A stretch of DNA of 64,000 nucleotides from Persicaria tinctoria (taxonomy: Eukaryota; Streptophyta; Magnoliopsida; Caryophyllales; Polygonaceae). This document shows positions 37,814 to 49,288 of the stretch, piece after piece (within the stretch, counting starts at the first letter, position 1; every line of letters begins with the position of its first letter). The stretch is taken from assembly GCA_037127255.1 (NCBI GenBank), contig JBANSL010000004.1, positions 90,459,627 through 90,523,626 of the forward strand, given 5' to 3'. The notes under the pieces are model-generated. The model had not been told where the DNA came from. It made no database searches and worked only from the letters and a program-made list of their open reading frames with translations. The position numbers were made by a program, and so were the translations under genes.

Positions 37814-39475
37814 CTGATTAGGAAATAATTCGAGACCGGACAGGCCCGGACCTCGAGAGGCCGACAAAGTCGGCAGACGGCAAGCCGTCTAAACATACAG
37901 CAAAGCAAAAGAAAATACAACATGAAAACCTAATACAGACACCTAATACAACAAAAGAACTAAAAAAACCCGGAAAACACCAGGCCCAAAGCACACAAGC
38001 GGACACAACAGCGAGAAGAAGGAGACCCGGCATGGAGAAGTGGATAGCGAGCGCATGGGACAGCATAACTGACACGATGTCTCGCCGCCGGAAAGACGGA
38101 AAGCAGTAATCCACGTAGGGCAAAGACGACACCTGGGGAAGTGTGGATCACACGACGTTCCCTCCACCTAGATGAAGGATCTTCGGAGACCACGAACACC
38201 ACCAACACGATCACTTCGATCAACCAGGGCCGCAGAACTGCTCCTCAACCGAAACTAACCACGAATCCAACAAACAGAACTCCAAACAACCCGAGAAAGT
38301 GACGCACGACCGCGAGAGAGCGCAAGAAAATTCCGGAATTTATTTCACAAGTTATTTTATATATCCGACCCTTATTATATATAGATAAATTCCGGAATTA
38401 AATTCCGAAAATTAATTCCGGAATTTAGTTCACAAGTTTTATCAAGTGTTAAACTTATTTAAAAGCCAGGTGACATATTATATATATTTAAAAAAAAAAT
38501 TTTATTTTAATAATTGAATTATGGGCTTCCCTGGGCCCAAGGAAAGTCCTTGGGCCCAAAGCAACCCTTGAGAGGCCCAACCACAATCCACCTAATTGAA
38601 GCACACCAACGGCAAAAGTCGTCGAACCAACGAAGGAGGAAAACCGCCAGAAAGTAAGATTCGCTGTGGGAAGCCGGACAGACCAACAGCAAAGGCCGGC
38701 GTAGGTACCGAGCCACCCAAGCGGAGGGGGCCAAAGATACACCGGCAATCAAGAAGCGATAGGCCGAGGGAGGGCTCAAGCACCAGGGCGACACGAGAGG
38801 TTGCAAACGGCGGCTCGAAAGCCACATCCAGACGCCCTTGGCGGTGAGAAGGAAAGGGCGAGTGCCACCCAACAACACCGAGGGGACAAGCACCAATCCA
38901 ACACCACCGAAGGGACAACACCACTTGAGGCCGGCGAGAACGGGCGGATCGAAAGGGTGAGGAGACGCACAAACCAGATCGGGCGAATCGAGGGAAGGAT
39001 TGCACAAACAAAATCAAACGTCTGCAACAATGGTGAGGAGACGCTAGGGAACGAAATCCCCAAACCGATTTCGGAAGGAACGAACCTAGAATCGGAAGAA
39101 AAGGACTCATGTTTGTCCGATTGCGATTTGTAACCGGTAGTCCACCGGATCTAAGATTGTGACAGAGCCATACTGAATCGATGTCGGCTGGCGGCCGAGT
39201 TGAGTGGCCGAAGCCAGGGTAAGGTGTGGCCGAAGCCGTGATTGCTCTCCGAAGAGAGATTTGGGCTCTCCGAGGAGAGATTTGGGCTCTCCGAAGAGAG
39301 ATTTAACTGAGGGTGTTGTTCGGGTTCACCAGACCATCACCATGGGAGGAAGAGGGAGTTTTCTCCAGCAGCAGGAAGAGACTACAGTTGTTGGCGGCGC
39401 AAGCCATTGCTAACGGCGGAAGGTGAAGGAGAAAGAATTAGGGGTTTTTCATTTTGAGAGCGTTTTTCTATTGTC
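37814..39475 (-). mobile_element. LINE-like insert, minus strand
   Basis: A poly(T) at 37805-37813 marks the 3' end. The adjoining 100 bp on the minus strand (GACGGCTTGCCGTCTGCCGA, TTTGTCGGCC, GGTCCGGGCC) matches the 3' tail of the LINE derivative at 28167-29337. The GC-rich interior has many overlapping minus-strand ORFs but no reverse transcriptase. A 25-bp unit (CTCTCCGAAGAGAGATTTGG-like) is repeated about three times at 39245-39305. AT-rich sequence at 38330-38510 interrupts the GC-rich body. The 5' limit is approximate and no TSD was confirmed. Confidence 0.6.
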
Positions 39476-39932
39476 TTCCCTTTAGATTACACAAATGATG
39501 AGTGTTAACATATATTTATTCTATTTATAAAATAAAAATAATTGGTTAATCCCTAAAAATTTAAAGGAAAAATTATTATTTTTCATAGGTAATTAATTCT
39601 ATTATTGATAATTTAAATATAGATAAAAAAATGATATATTCATGCTTTTTAACTAAATAGATACAGTGACCTATAGAGAAAAAAAATAAAAATTATATGC
39701 AAATCCAGGCAACCCAAAATTATAATTCTGAATCTGTGCCTGGTAATTACTTGTGTGTTTGGATTTTGAAACTGTGATAATTTAGTTTCTTATACAATAT
39801 AGTACACATTAGTATGTTAGTATTAGATGATATATTTGATCGATCAACAATTTTTTTTAACTATAGTAGAGGGCCCAACATTTATAATTCGCCTCGGACA
39901 TTACAAATCTCAGGTCCGGCCCTGTGCACGTG

Positions 39933-40279
39933 TCCAAACAAACGCAACCTAAACTCCTGCAAGATTGTCCGCTATTCTCGTAACTCCAACCTCGCATCTT
40001 ATAAAATAAAATAAAAACTTGACTTCATTAATCGTGGTAGGGGTCGAAAATGAGGAATACAACGGGATCTCTTTCTTTCTCTATTTATGTGACGTCACAC
40101 AGTCTTGCTATTTGGCTATTTACACATGTCATGCGCTGGCCACCAAAATAAAATATCTCACGCAATGACGTCAGCTGGGTTCCACGGTGCTGACGCAATC
40201 CGTAAGTACAGAGTATTAGCTAGTAGATTATTGATTTCCTGTCCATATATCAAATTATTTTGTGGGTAAATAAAGACCG
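39933..40279. other. Intergenic, nothing recognised
   Basis: Short AT-rich spacer between two hAT elements without a supported feature. Confidence 0.3.
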
Positions 40280-40287
40280 ATCATATA

Positions 40288-40584
40288 TAGGTCTGTCCAC
40301 GGGTCGGATCCGGCAGGTTACGTCACGGGTGGGTAAGTCACGATTCGAACCCGTGGAATATGCGGGTCGGCAGATCAACTCGTTTTTTTAAAAAAAATCG
40401 ATTCTTTAAAAAAAAATTACCCCAAAACAGCAGTTTAAAAAAAAAATTATCGGCCCGAGGGTCAATTTTACAAAATCCCCGACCCTAACCCGAACTCGTA
40501 ACCCACCATGACTCTTGACCCGTCTGACCCAGATCTGCCGGGTCGTTGACCCGCTAAACCCTCCGTTACCCGTGGACAGGCCTA
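40288..40584. mobile_element. hAT MITE, 297 bp
   Basis: The ends are TAGGTCTGTCCACGGGT and, read inwards from the right, TAGGCCTGTCCACGGGT (one mismatch in 17). They are flanked by ATCATATA and GTCATATA (7 of 8). The ends and the ACCCG-rich interior resemble the 4.2-kb hAT at 6459-10663, which might once have mobilised it. Confidence 0.8.
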
Positions 40585-40592
40585 GTCATATA

Positions 40593-42084
40593 TATATATA
40601 CCCGTTAGATTTATATTAATGAATTGATAAAAAATGACGAATTGATAAAAAAAAAATATTCAGTATAAATAACGGATCCCTAATCCATCAACTCCCGCTA
40701 TTTCATGTTCTTGCTATTCAGACACCTTTTTTCGGGCCTTTCACACTGAACATGGTACTATACTGCTACTTGTTTAAGAGTTACGGGGTTTTGCCTTTGA
40801 TTATTGTAAGATAGTGGAATTGATGTAAAGTCCTCCTCGAGGGTTTCCATTCATTGATATAACATATATATAGGTTACAAGTTATTGGGCCTTAATGGGC
40901 TTTCAGCCCACTATACAATAGGAGACCTATGTAATCTATCAATTATTTCTTTTTATCTTTTGTTGTATTATGACAATCAATCTATCTGACAATCTTTCGC
41001 CCGCTCAATTTACCCAACAATAATTTATCTAATATTTTAAATTCTTACTTATTGAATTAATCAATCAACAAGATTGCACTAAACTCATCCATCCATAGAA
41101 TTATAAATCAATGTTCTTACTTTAATACTTAAATGGTCTTAATGTAATATAAATTGCTCGATCGAGATACCGCAAGCGCATGTCGATGTCGATTGCGTTG
41201 TGGCAAGTATTTTACACATGTCGTGCAGACTAAAAAATTCAGCCAAATAGTCTTACTTTATTTTTATTTTTTTTCTATATAGTCAGTTTTTTTTTATATG
41301 ACTTCAACATTGCATTAATTGTTAAGTACTAATGGGTCGAGACGTCGAGTAGTCTATACTAAAAAAAAATATAAAAAAATTCGAGTGGTCAACCTATATT
41401 TATTATTTATATTTATTTTTTTATTTTCAGGTAAAAAAACGTGGGATACTTCTTTTTTTAATTGATTTTTGTAATCTTCACATTTAAATTAATGGAGAGT
41501 TGTAAGTTAAGCGCCAAAAAAGAACCTAGCTAATAATAATAGCAATAAAAATAACTCAGGAGACCAATATAAATGGAATAGAAATGTCGAATTTATCATT
41601 TTATATAATGAGTTTTGAGTCCAAATTATAACTCAAAGTATTCACTCACTGTTGATGGTGATAGTAAAAAATGAAAATCGTCTCTAACCTCGAAACCTCC
41701 GTATTATATTAAAAAGTAAAACAATCTCCACCAAGTAAATAAGATTAAAATTTTTAATTATGAGAATCTGTGAATGAGAATATGGAACATAAGAGCAAGC
41801 CCAACAGCTTCTCTAAAATAGAGATTTTAGAGAAAAAGACCATTTTTTCACCCCAACAGCTTCTCTAAACACATCTCTAAGATAGAGAAATGGATGGAGA
41901 GAGTATAGTACTAATATATGCTGATTTATTATTGTAAAATATTTAGAATATATATGTCATATAATAGTAAAAAGATAAATTTTTGGACAATATAGATGAT
42001 GATTTGGATTATTATATTTTATATTCTATATTCAGATATTCAAAAGAACTAATCTAAATGTGGGACGATTGAATTTAGTAAAAA
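40593..42084. other. Intergenic, no gene
   Basis: AT-rich. Around 41797-41900 the sequence GAGCAAGCCCAACAGCTTCT and its repeat resemble a small MITE; a similar start, AGAGCATGTCCAACAG, occurs at 49458. Sequence at 40830-40900 resembles an LTR end but no partner was found. Confidence 0.3.
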
Positions 42085-42504
42085 TAAAATAAATGGAAAT
42101 TTTGCGAGGTGCCCTCGGGGTATTGTAATTTTCGCGAGGTATACAACTTTTTTTGTATATTTCACGTGGTGCCCCTGAGGTTTTGAATCTTTTCGCGTCG
42201 CGCCCTTCTCGGTTAAATTTAACGGATTCCGTTAGTTTTGAATTAAAAAAAAAAAAGGAAGAAGGAACGGACAGAAAAGAAAGAGAAAGAAAGAAAGAAA
42301 GAAGCGAAGGGTTGTCCTCGCCCATGCATGGAGAGATTAGGGCTCCCTCCGCTCTTCCTCCGTCTCCTCCCTCCACCAATCGGTGCCAGTGCAACCCTGC
42401 TCTCATCCCTCCCCCCTTCGAACGTCGGCGCCGCTAAAGACAAACTCTCAAAAAGGAAGTCATCACTCATCAGGGAAGTGGGAGAGGGTTTCGGGCGCTG
42501 ATTG

Positions 42505-45333
42505 CACTACAAGAAAAAAGCTTTTGGGTGACAAAAAATAAAAATTAGGGTGACAAAATTGTTTTCGTCGCCCAAAAAATACTATTTGTGACAAAAAAAA
42601 ACTTTTGTCGCCTAAAATATTTTTTAATGACAAATTATTTAAAGTGTCGCCCTATCATACTTTGGGTGACAAAATTGTGAGTTTTGTGGCACAAAATATT
42701 TATTTTGGGCGACAAAATATTTCTTTTGTGGCCCAAGATGTTATTTTGGGCGACCAAATAAATCGGCCCATTCCCTTTCTTTTTTTCAAAATTAATACTC
42801 CGTACTTTGCAAGCCCAGTGAGAGAACCTCTGGTTTCAATCGGATCTCCCCACTCCCCCTAACCCTAATCGTTCTAAGAGCTCTGGTTTCTTCTTCGTCT
42901 GATTATCTTCTCCGGCTCTCTCGCCTCTCTCGCTAATCGGATCTCCCCACTCTCCCTAATCCTGGATCTCCACTGCCGCGCCAAAGGTTACTCGCTCGTT
43001 GATTACACTCTCGCAAATCCTGGATCTCCCCACTCGCTCGCTCGCTCCCTAATTCTGGATCTGGCGACCTAGGAAGTTCCTCGCTCGCTCGCTCGCTCCC
43101 TAATTCTGGATCTAGCGACATAGGAAGTTCCTCGCTCGCTCGCTAATCGGATCTCCCCACTCTCTCCGGCTCTCTCGCTTACCCGCTCATTTTTTATGTT
43201 TTGTACTCGTTTTTTTGTCCAGTTTTTACAGTGTTTGGAAAGATAATATCGAGAAGGAGATTCTTCAAGAAATTGAGCTGATTACTCTTCTCGCCTAAGA
43301 GGTTTTGCACTTCGAAAGGTTTCCTTCTCTTTGTTCATTTTTCGTTTGCTCAATGGATCAATTGTTTGCTTACATTTGATAAACAGAAAACTATGTTGCT
43401 GTTACCGTGCAGTTGCCTGGTGCGACATTCTGAATGGCTTGCTATTGCGATTTTTTGTATCTGATTCCAGGTTTTCCTCTATTTTCTTCTTTCAAAGGTT
43501 GTGCTATTTATTTAGCTTCAAATCTGAACATTTGTTACCCCTTTATAATTAATTTTTGCTACTGGTTTGTCTAAATTGAATGGAAAGTTATTGGAAGATG
43601 AACACTAAATATAAATATGTATATACATTGATCATGACAGGTATATTTTTTTGGTTCAGTGAAGGTTGCATCACAGTTGGTGCTGAAATAGATCATGACA
43701 GGTATATTTTTCTTGATTTTGTTAACACATTGATTTGTCAATTATCCTATAGAAGTAGGGAAAAGTAGTTATACTTTGATGAGAAGATGCCATCTGAAAC
43801 AATAAAATTACCTGCTCAGGATTTTTAGGAGATATCTGGTGAGTTACTTTTGGGTTTTGCTTTTGGTAATCACTCAATCAGTCAATTGTATATAATGGAT
43901 AAGCAATAGGATATGTGCCATGGTTCCATCAAGAAGTGTTCGACCTTGACCCGTGCTATAATACGAAACTTTTTGTTTGTGTTTCGTCCAGGTTAAATTC
44001 ACCAAGCACGTCGGCAATCACAATTGAATTACTGGGCCATCAACTTCAGTTTTCGCAGGTATTGTTGCTTGACTTATTCATTGTCATGGTAGTTTTTGAA
44101 AACCTTATTTTTCTAAGGGAAATTAGTATTCTGCTAAAACTCCTTTGGATGTACTGAGAAAAAAAATGTATATGATTAAGTTGAAAATGAACTATTTGTA
44201 GAGATAAAGGGAACCAAAATAGAAAATTTTGCATAATGGACTTCAAAACTCCAAGAAGAACTAAATTAGTGAGGTAATTCGGCAACGATTGCTGTTCTTT
44301 TAGGGAAAATCTTGCCAGCGATGACAGACTAACGGACTTAGATTCCTTTTCCAAACATAGACCTATTACCTTTAGTCTTTTAACCCATAATTTTTTAATA
44401 TGAATACGTGAAAGGATGACTCCTGTTAATTCAATATGGCTAATTTTTTTTTATTTCTCTGCCCGTGTCTTATTGAATTCTTTAAGGCTATGAAGAGCCT
44501 GTTAAAAATGTGTAACCAATACATCTGTGTCTGTCTGTCTGACTATGGTTAGTGAAGTTGGCTTTTAAATTATATTTTGTTGTCTTCTTCTTATTTGGTA
44601 TATCTATTGACATCATTTGTTTGTCTTATCATTATCATTCCTTTCAAAGGAGAAGGGATTCATTTGGTAGAAAGCAGGTGCTAAATCTCTTTCCATGTTG
44701 AATTTGTTTGTCTTATCATTATCATTCCTTTGTTTTCCAGAAAAAGTGTAATGTGAATAGTGAACTGATTTCTGTGAGTTTTTTCTTTTGTATTCTTGTT
44801 TCCTTTGAGTTTCTTTTTTCAATTATCAATAGGGCATTTGGTCTAATGGTATGATTCTCGCACCTAAAAGCGAGAGGTCCGAGTTCGATTCTCGGAATGC
44901 CCCACCATGAGTAGCATAGGGTGTGTTTGTTTGGTTGGCGGGGTCAAAACATAATTCTTGAGGGATATATTATATTTTATCACTTTCATCTTTTGTGACA
45001 AAATAAAAAATTTATCACAAAAACAGGGGTACAATGGATGACAAAAGAAAAAATTTGTCACAAAAAATAGGGTCTTTGGGCGACCAAACTAGCACTTTGG
45101 GCGACCAAATTTAAAAATTTGTCACTATAACTCAAGGGCAACGAAATTTGAATTTCATCACAAAAGTTACTTATGGCGACGAAATTTTGTTTGGTCGCCC
45201 AAACTTTGTGCGACGGGGCTGAGGCGACGAACAGGGGACGAAACTCATTTTGTCACAAATAACTTTGGGCGACGAAAAAACCACTTTGTGCGACGAAACG
45301 TTTTGTCGCCCAAACTGATTTTTCTTGGTAGTG
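42505..45333. mobile_element. Non-autonomous CACTA (En/Spm) element, 2829 bp
   Basis: The ends are CACTACAAGAAAAAAG at the left and CACTACCAAGAAAAATCAG read inwards from the right. The 3-bp TSD TTG is at 42502-42504 and 45334-45336. Both subterminal regions (42515-42760 and 44985-45325) are dense with GGGCGACAAAA and TTTTGTCGCCC motifs in both orientations, typical of transposase binding arrays. The 2.2-kb core has no transposase; it has leader-like CT-rich DNA with tandem CTCGCTCGCTCG (43000-43145), intron-like DNA and a proline tRNA-like sequence at 44832-44903. Confidence 0.92.
44832..44903 (+). tRNA. tRNA-Pro-like gene with abnormal anticodon loop, probably a pseudogene
   Basis: The 72-nt sequence has a perfect 7-bp acceptor stem (GGGCATT with AATGCCC), a D-arm TGGTCTAATGGTA and a T-arm CCGAGTTCGATTCTCGG, all as in plant tRNA-Pro. 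The anticodon stem CTCGC/GCGAG is intact. The loop is ACCTAAAA, 8 nt, instead of TTNGGGT; no U33-anticodon arrangement is possible. The variable loop is one base short. It lies inside the CACTA element. No T-run terminator follows within about 70 bp. It resembles a tRNA-Pro with the anticodon loop flipped to the opposite strand. Confidence 0.7.
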
Positions 45334-46277
45334 TTGTAATCTCAAACCATCTTTAGACCCCTCGTGATATCGTCTCTAAACATCCCCATCCCCACTCCCA
45401 ACCTCTTTCTCTCTCTCTCTCTCTCTTCCTATTCATAGCCACATGGCCTCTCGTCGGAGATCAACTTTTGGGGGGCGTGATAAGCTTCAATCAACAAAGC
45501 ACATTCCAGTATTCCACTAATTTCCCCCATTTCTCTCTCTCAAAGAATTCATCGAACACCGTGTACATCAATTTCCACCCAAGCACCCCAAAGATGGCGT
45601 CTTCCTCTGGCCCCTGGTTCGCCGTTTTAGATCCGAAATTGAGGTAATTTGGGGGATGAATTTAGATCGGAATTTGAAATTGAAATTGAAACTGGAATGG
45701 AATTGGAGTTGTTTCTAGGGTTAGGTTGGGAGTGAAAGGAGGAGATTGAGGTGCTGGTGATTGATGGGAGAAAGGGGTGAGATTGGATTGAAATAAGAAG
45801 AGACGCTGGAGCAGCTGCCCCACACGAAATATGTAAAAGATTTTTATACCTCGTAAAAATTGTAATACTATGGGGATACTCGCGAAATTTCCGTAAAATA
45901 AAATAAAGAATAACATATTGAAAAAAAAAAAAGTTAGCTCACTTTTTTTTTCTTTTTCTTTTTGTTTCCTGTGTACAATAGACTTTAGTAGTACGGAGTA
46001 TAGAGTAAAACAGCATCAAAAATCAAACTAGAGAAGTTAATGATGATGTTAATTAAACAAGACTTGACCCTATAAATTCCCTTATAAAGCGTTCACAAAC
46101 CCCACCGCACCGCTTCAAACCAAACCCTCAACTCAACCACCGCTACCTCTTCAGCCCCGTCCAGATCCATCGCTCTACGAAATCTCCAATTCCGCAATCT
46201 GATCTTCCGTGAATTTGTGGATCTCTATCGATCAATCGCAGATATCCGCAGAGGATAGACTAGACGCTACTCTGGAA

Positions 46278-46715
46278 ATGGAAGGAGATGGCCGTCGCGG
46301 CGGTGGCGTGATCGGAGGGGTCTCCACCGCCAGGGAGAACGCGGCGATCGCCGAGTGTGAGATGTCGGAAGACGAGAAGATTGAGAGGTTCTACGCGCTG
46401 ATCAAGAACTACAGGGAAGCGCGCGAGCGCCGGAGGATCGAGCTGGAGCGAGCATCGTCGCAGGAGGGGGAGGTGGACGACAAAGAGGATATGAGGAGGA
46501 AGAGACAAAGGACTGCGAAATCGGGAGATCGAGCGGCGTCTAGCTGGACTCCGGCGTTCAAATGGGAGGATTTCGCGGAGTGCTCGCAGATTAGGTTCCG
46601 GAATTCATACGACAACATGCGCGGCGGCGGCGATCGCTTACGCGTAGGCCGCCTTGATGATCCGGCGCCGGCGGAGGTGGACGGCGGTGGATTAGACCTG
46701 AAGCTGAAATTGTGA
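46278..46715 (+). CDS. NIMIN-like (NPR1-interacting) protein with EAR motif
   Basis: This intronless ORF encodes 145 aa from the first ATG; the frame is open upstream to a GTG but has no earlier ATG. A central charged helix, MSEDEKIERFYALIKNYREA followed by RERRR, matches the core of NIMIN proteins. It is followed by a Lys/Arg-rich nuclear-signal-like MRRKRQR and by WTPAFKWEDF, also seen in this family. The protein ends in LDLKLKL, an LxLxL-type EAR repression motif. NIMIN proteins bind the salicylic-acid co-activator NPR1 and dampen defence gene expression in the nucleus. A GC-rich body and AT-rich flanks are typical of such short genes. Family assignment is by motif memory, so the exact subgroup is open. 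Confidence 0.78.
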   Translation: MEGDGRRGGGVIGGVSTARENAAIAECEMSEDEKIERFYALIKNYREARERRRIELERASSQEGEVDDKEDMRRKRQRTAKSGDRAASSWTPAFKWEDFAECSQIRFRNSYDNMRGGGDRLRVGRLDDPAPAEVDGGGLDLKLKL

Positions 46716-46810
46716 TCGATCAGTTAAGTAATTCTGAAGTTTCGATTTAGATCTAGAAAGTTGTTAGGCGAATCGATTGCTTTTCTACATACTCGGTATT
46801 TCAATTAATA

Positions 46811-47046
46811 CTCCCTCCGTTCAACAAAACTTGACGTTTTACTATTCATGTACGCTTTTTTAGGAGCTAAAAACTATATAAAATATCGACTTTTTAAATA
46901 ATTTTTTTTAACAATTTCGTAGTTATTATTAATAAGTAAACTTGTTAAAAAAAAAATTTAAAAAAAATGAATATTTTATATAGTTTTTATCATTCTAAAA
47001 AAGCGTGCGTGAATAGTAAACGACAAGTTTTGTTGAACGGAGGGAG
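46811..47046. mobile_element. Stowaway-type MITE
   Basis: The ends CTCCCTCCGTTCAACAAAAC and the inverted TTGTTGAACGGAGGGAG are flanked by TA. It is 236 bp, lying about 95 bp downstream of the NIMIN-like stop, possibly within its 3' UTR or terminator region. Confidence 0.88.
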
Positions 47047-49069
47047 TAATTAATTTTGGACTTTAGGTAGTTGATGTCTTGATGAGGATTGAGGATGAGT
47101 ACCCCTTTGAGGGTTCTTCAACCTTCTCTGTCGCTGTGGACTGCGAATGTATTGCGTGCCGGTATTCTCAAACCGATTGAACCTTTTGTACGTGGTCAAG
47201 CATTATATATATTCCTTCAATGTATTTCTTCTTAAATAAAAATATTTAGATAGTATGCAATATTTTTTATAAGGTAAAAACTATATAAAGTATTATTTAT
47301 ATTTATAATTTATACTTTTTTATAAGTATTTTACGTTTTAGGCATGTTTTCTCTGTATTTTTTATTTTTTTAATAATTTCATATGTATTGTAGTAATAAC
47401 TAATAAGTATGATAGTTTTTTTATCATTCTAATAACGAGTATAAATAGTGAAAGATCTATCTATATATATATATATAAAAAAAAAAACAGATGGAGTATT
47501 TATTAGTAATAAAAAATTTCATCATAAAAGAAAAATGTACATAGGTAATAATCATATTCATATGATCTCTTCAATAAAAAAAACTATCTTATGTTTTAAG
47601 GATATATAAGATCATAAATTGAAAAAGATTCTTTACAAAAAAGCAAGCGACCTTAAGAATCTACTTTTTAAAAAAGTGTAAACTAATTAAATAAATGTTA
47701 ATTAATTGTAATTTTTTTATAATGTAAAAAAGGTACTATCTCAGATACAAAATAAATACTACGTAGTATCGTTTTAGCTCTTGACATCATTTTTAAGTAA
47801 AGTCATTAATTACGGATATAGTTGTATTTTTATTTAATATTTTTTAAAAATATGTAAATTTTTAAAATGATCCAGGGCACATTTATTGTGTAATGAAACT
47901 CGTGTCTACGAATTATGGTCCCATCTTCCCAAAGTCAATCAGTTTAATAAATAGTATATGGCAAGTTAATTGACTAATTGTATGGATTGGCATGAGACAA
48001 TGAGACGAGTGTCTCTCGTTGTCTCATGCCAATCTTGAAATCGGTTCCCACCAAATTTTTTTTTTTATCTTGAAATCGATTAGGGTTTTTTTCATTTAGC
48101 CTTGTTAATAAAAAAGTTTATTATATGAACGGTGAAAGTGTAATATGAAATTAACCATAAAACAAAGTAATAACGCATTAGATTGCGAAGTGAGGAACTG
48201 AGGAAGGGAGATTCAATTCATGTCAAAACATGCAATAATTAGATGCAACTTCTTAGGGATGGATGGATGAAAGTATACACTTGCTTTTTTTTTTCTTTTT
48301 TTTTTTTTTTGTGGTTGATTTACCAATTGCTTCTTGTGGGGGCAAACATTAATTCATACCATATACGGTATTGTTTTTCAACCCTAAATTCATTTTAACT
48401 TTGATTTTGAAATTGTTTGTGCGGTTCAATTGAATTAGTGAATAGGATGAAGGAAAACGACATAGATCCGCTATTTTACCTAATACATTTTCACATGCTT
48501 TCCTTTTTTTTTTACATCAACGATAACAATAATTGAAATCAAACTCGTGACCACTTGATCATATCATGTAATCGTTACCAGAATAGTGTACATTGTAATT
48601 TCCTGTAAAGCAATACTTTTTTTTTTTTTTGCACAATTATGAGTATTCCGTGTAGTTCATGGCATATCAATTTCATACAAGTTTGACAATGGAGTATACT
48701 CTGAGATAAAGAGATGATGCACTCCAATGGGCTTTGAAACTTAAAAAAGAAAGTTATAGCGTGACACCAACATTTGATGTTGACCTTGGTAGTGGATGGT
48801 GACGTCATTGTTTTACGTCATCCTTCCTTTGTCATCCCATCGTCGGCATTCTCTTTCCAAAACTCCAAAAGATGTTGATGGGGAGACGATTTCTCGTCCC
48901 TAAGAAAAAATAATCTTAACTTATGGAATGGATTTATGGAGACGAAGAATTTAATTAGAGATGGGAATGAGTATTGGAGAAGCTTCTCCGTCTCATTCCT
49001 CATCCCGTCCCAAATGGAAAATAAAACACACATTTTCTCGGGATTTACTAAATTTGATTGCTTGATTTA
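47047..49069. other. Intergenic, no gene
   Basis: AT-rich DNA with poly(A/T) tracts. A decayed Stowaway-like sequence occurs at about 47220-47500. A TGACGTCA palindrome lies at 48800-48807 in an otherwise unremarkable stretch. No coding signal. Confidence 0.3.
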
Positions 49070-49288
49070 CTCCATCCGTTCCAAAATAAAAGTCGTTTGA
49101 CTTTTTCTGCACGCATTTTAATGAGGTAAAAACTATATAAAATATTATTATTTTTAATAAATTTATTATTATAAATTTATACTTATGAATACCGACTATG
49201 AAATTATTAAAAAAAATTGATTAAAAAAACAATATTTATAGTGTTTTTACTTTCTCAAAAAACGTGCAGAAAAAAGACAAATGAAAAT
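49070..49288. mobile_element. Stowaway-type MITE, right end decayed
   Basis: The left end CTCCATCCGTTCC after TA is clear, and the arms CGTTTGACTTTTTCTGCACG and the inverted AACGTGCAGAAAAAAG pair. The right terminal dozen bases are lost. Confidence 0.6.

Larger units (their letters stand above)
37459..39924. mobile_element. Non-autonomous hAT element with nested insert
   Basis: The inverted ends CAGGGCCGGACCTGA (15 bp identical) are flanked by the perfect 8-bp TSD TGCACGTG (37451-37458 and 39925-39932). Both subterminal regions carry CGCCTCGG and GGGCCC motifs. Its own sequence is short; most of the 2466 bp is a LINE-like insert on the minus strand and a tRNA-like repeat. No transposase is present. 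Its TIRs differ from the TAGGCGTGG family, so it belongs to another hAT lineage. Confidence 0.9.
42094..45893. mobile_element. Mutator-like element (Pack-MULE type), host of a CACTA element
   Basis: The ends form a long inverted repeat of roughly 60 bp (GGAAATTTTGCGAGGTGCCC at the left; GGAAATTTCGCGAGTATCCC read inwards from the right). The 9-bp TSD TAAAATAAA is perfect (42085-42093 and 45894-45902). Without the CACTA element (42505-45333) it is about 970 bp. The right half looks like a captured gene 5' end: CT-rich leader, ATG at 45594, MASSSGPWFAVLDPKLR and then a GTAATT donor at 45644. The donor gene is unknown. No MuDR transposase is seen. Confidence 0.85.

Noticed and set aside
38519..39133. 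Several long overlapping minus-strand and plus-strand ORFs
   Set aside because: They lie in the GC-rich body of a LINE-like insert, overlap in all frames and show no protein domain.
44617..44732. Direct repeat of TTGTTTGTCTTATCATTATC
   Set aside because: Two short copies in the CACTA core without further structure; treated as local duplication.
46209..46277. Upstream extension of the NIMIN-like ORF
   Set aside because: It begins with GTG, not ATG; there is no ATG before 46278 in that frame, so the first ATG was used.
48775..48820. Regulatory module around TGACGTCA
   Set aside because: A single palindromic site in intergenic DNA with no adjacent gene is not enough.
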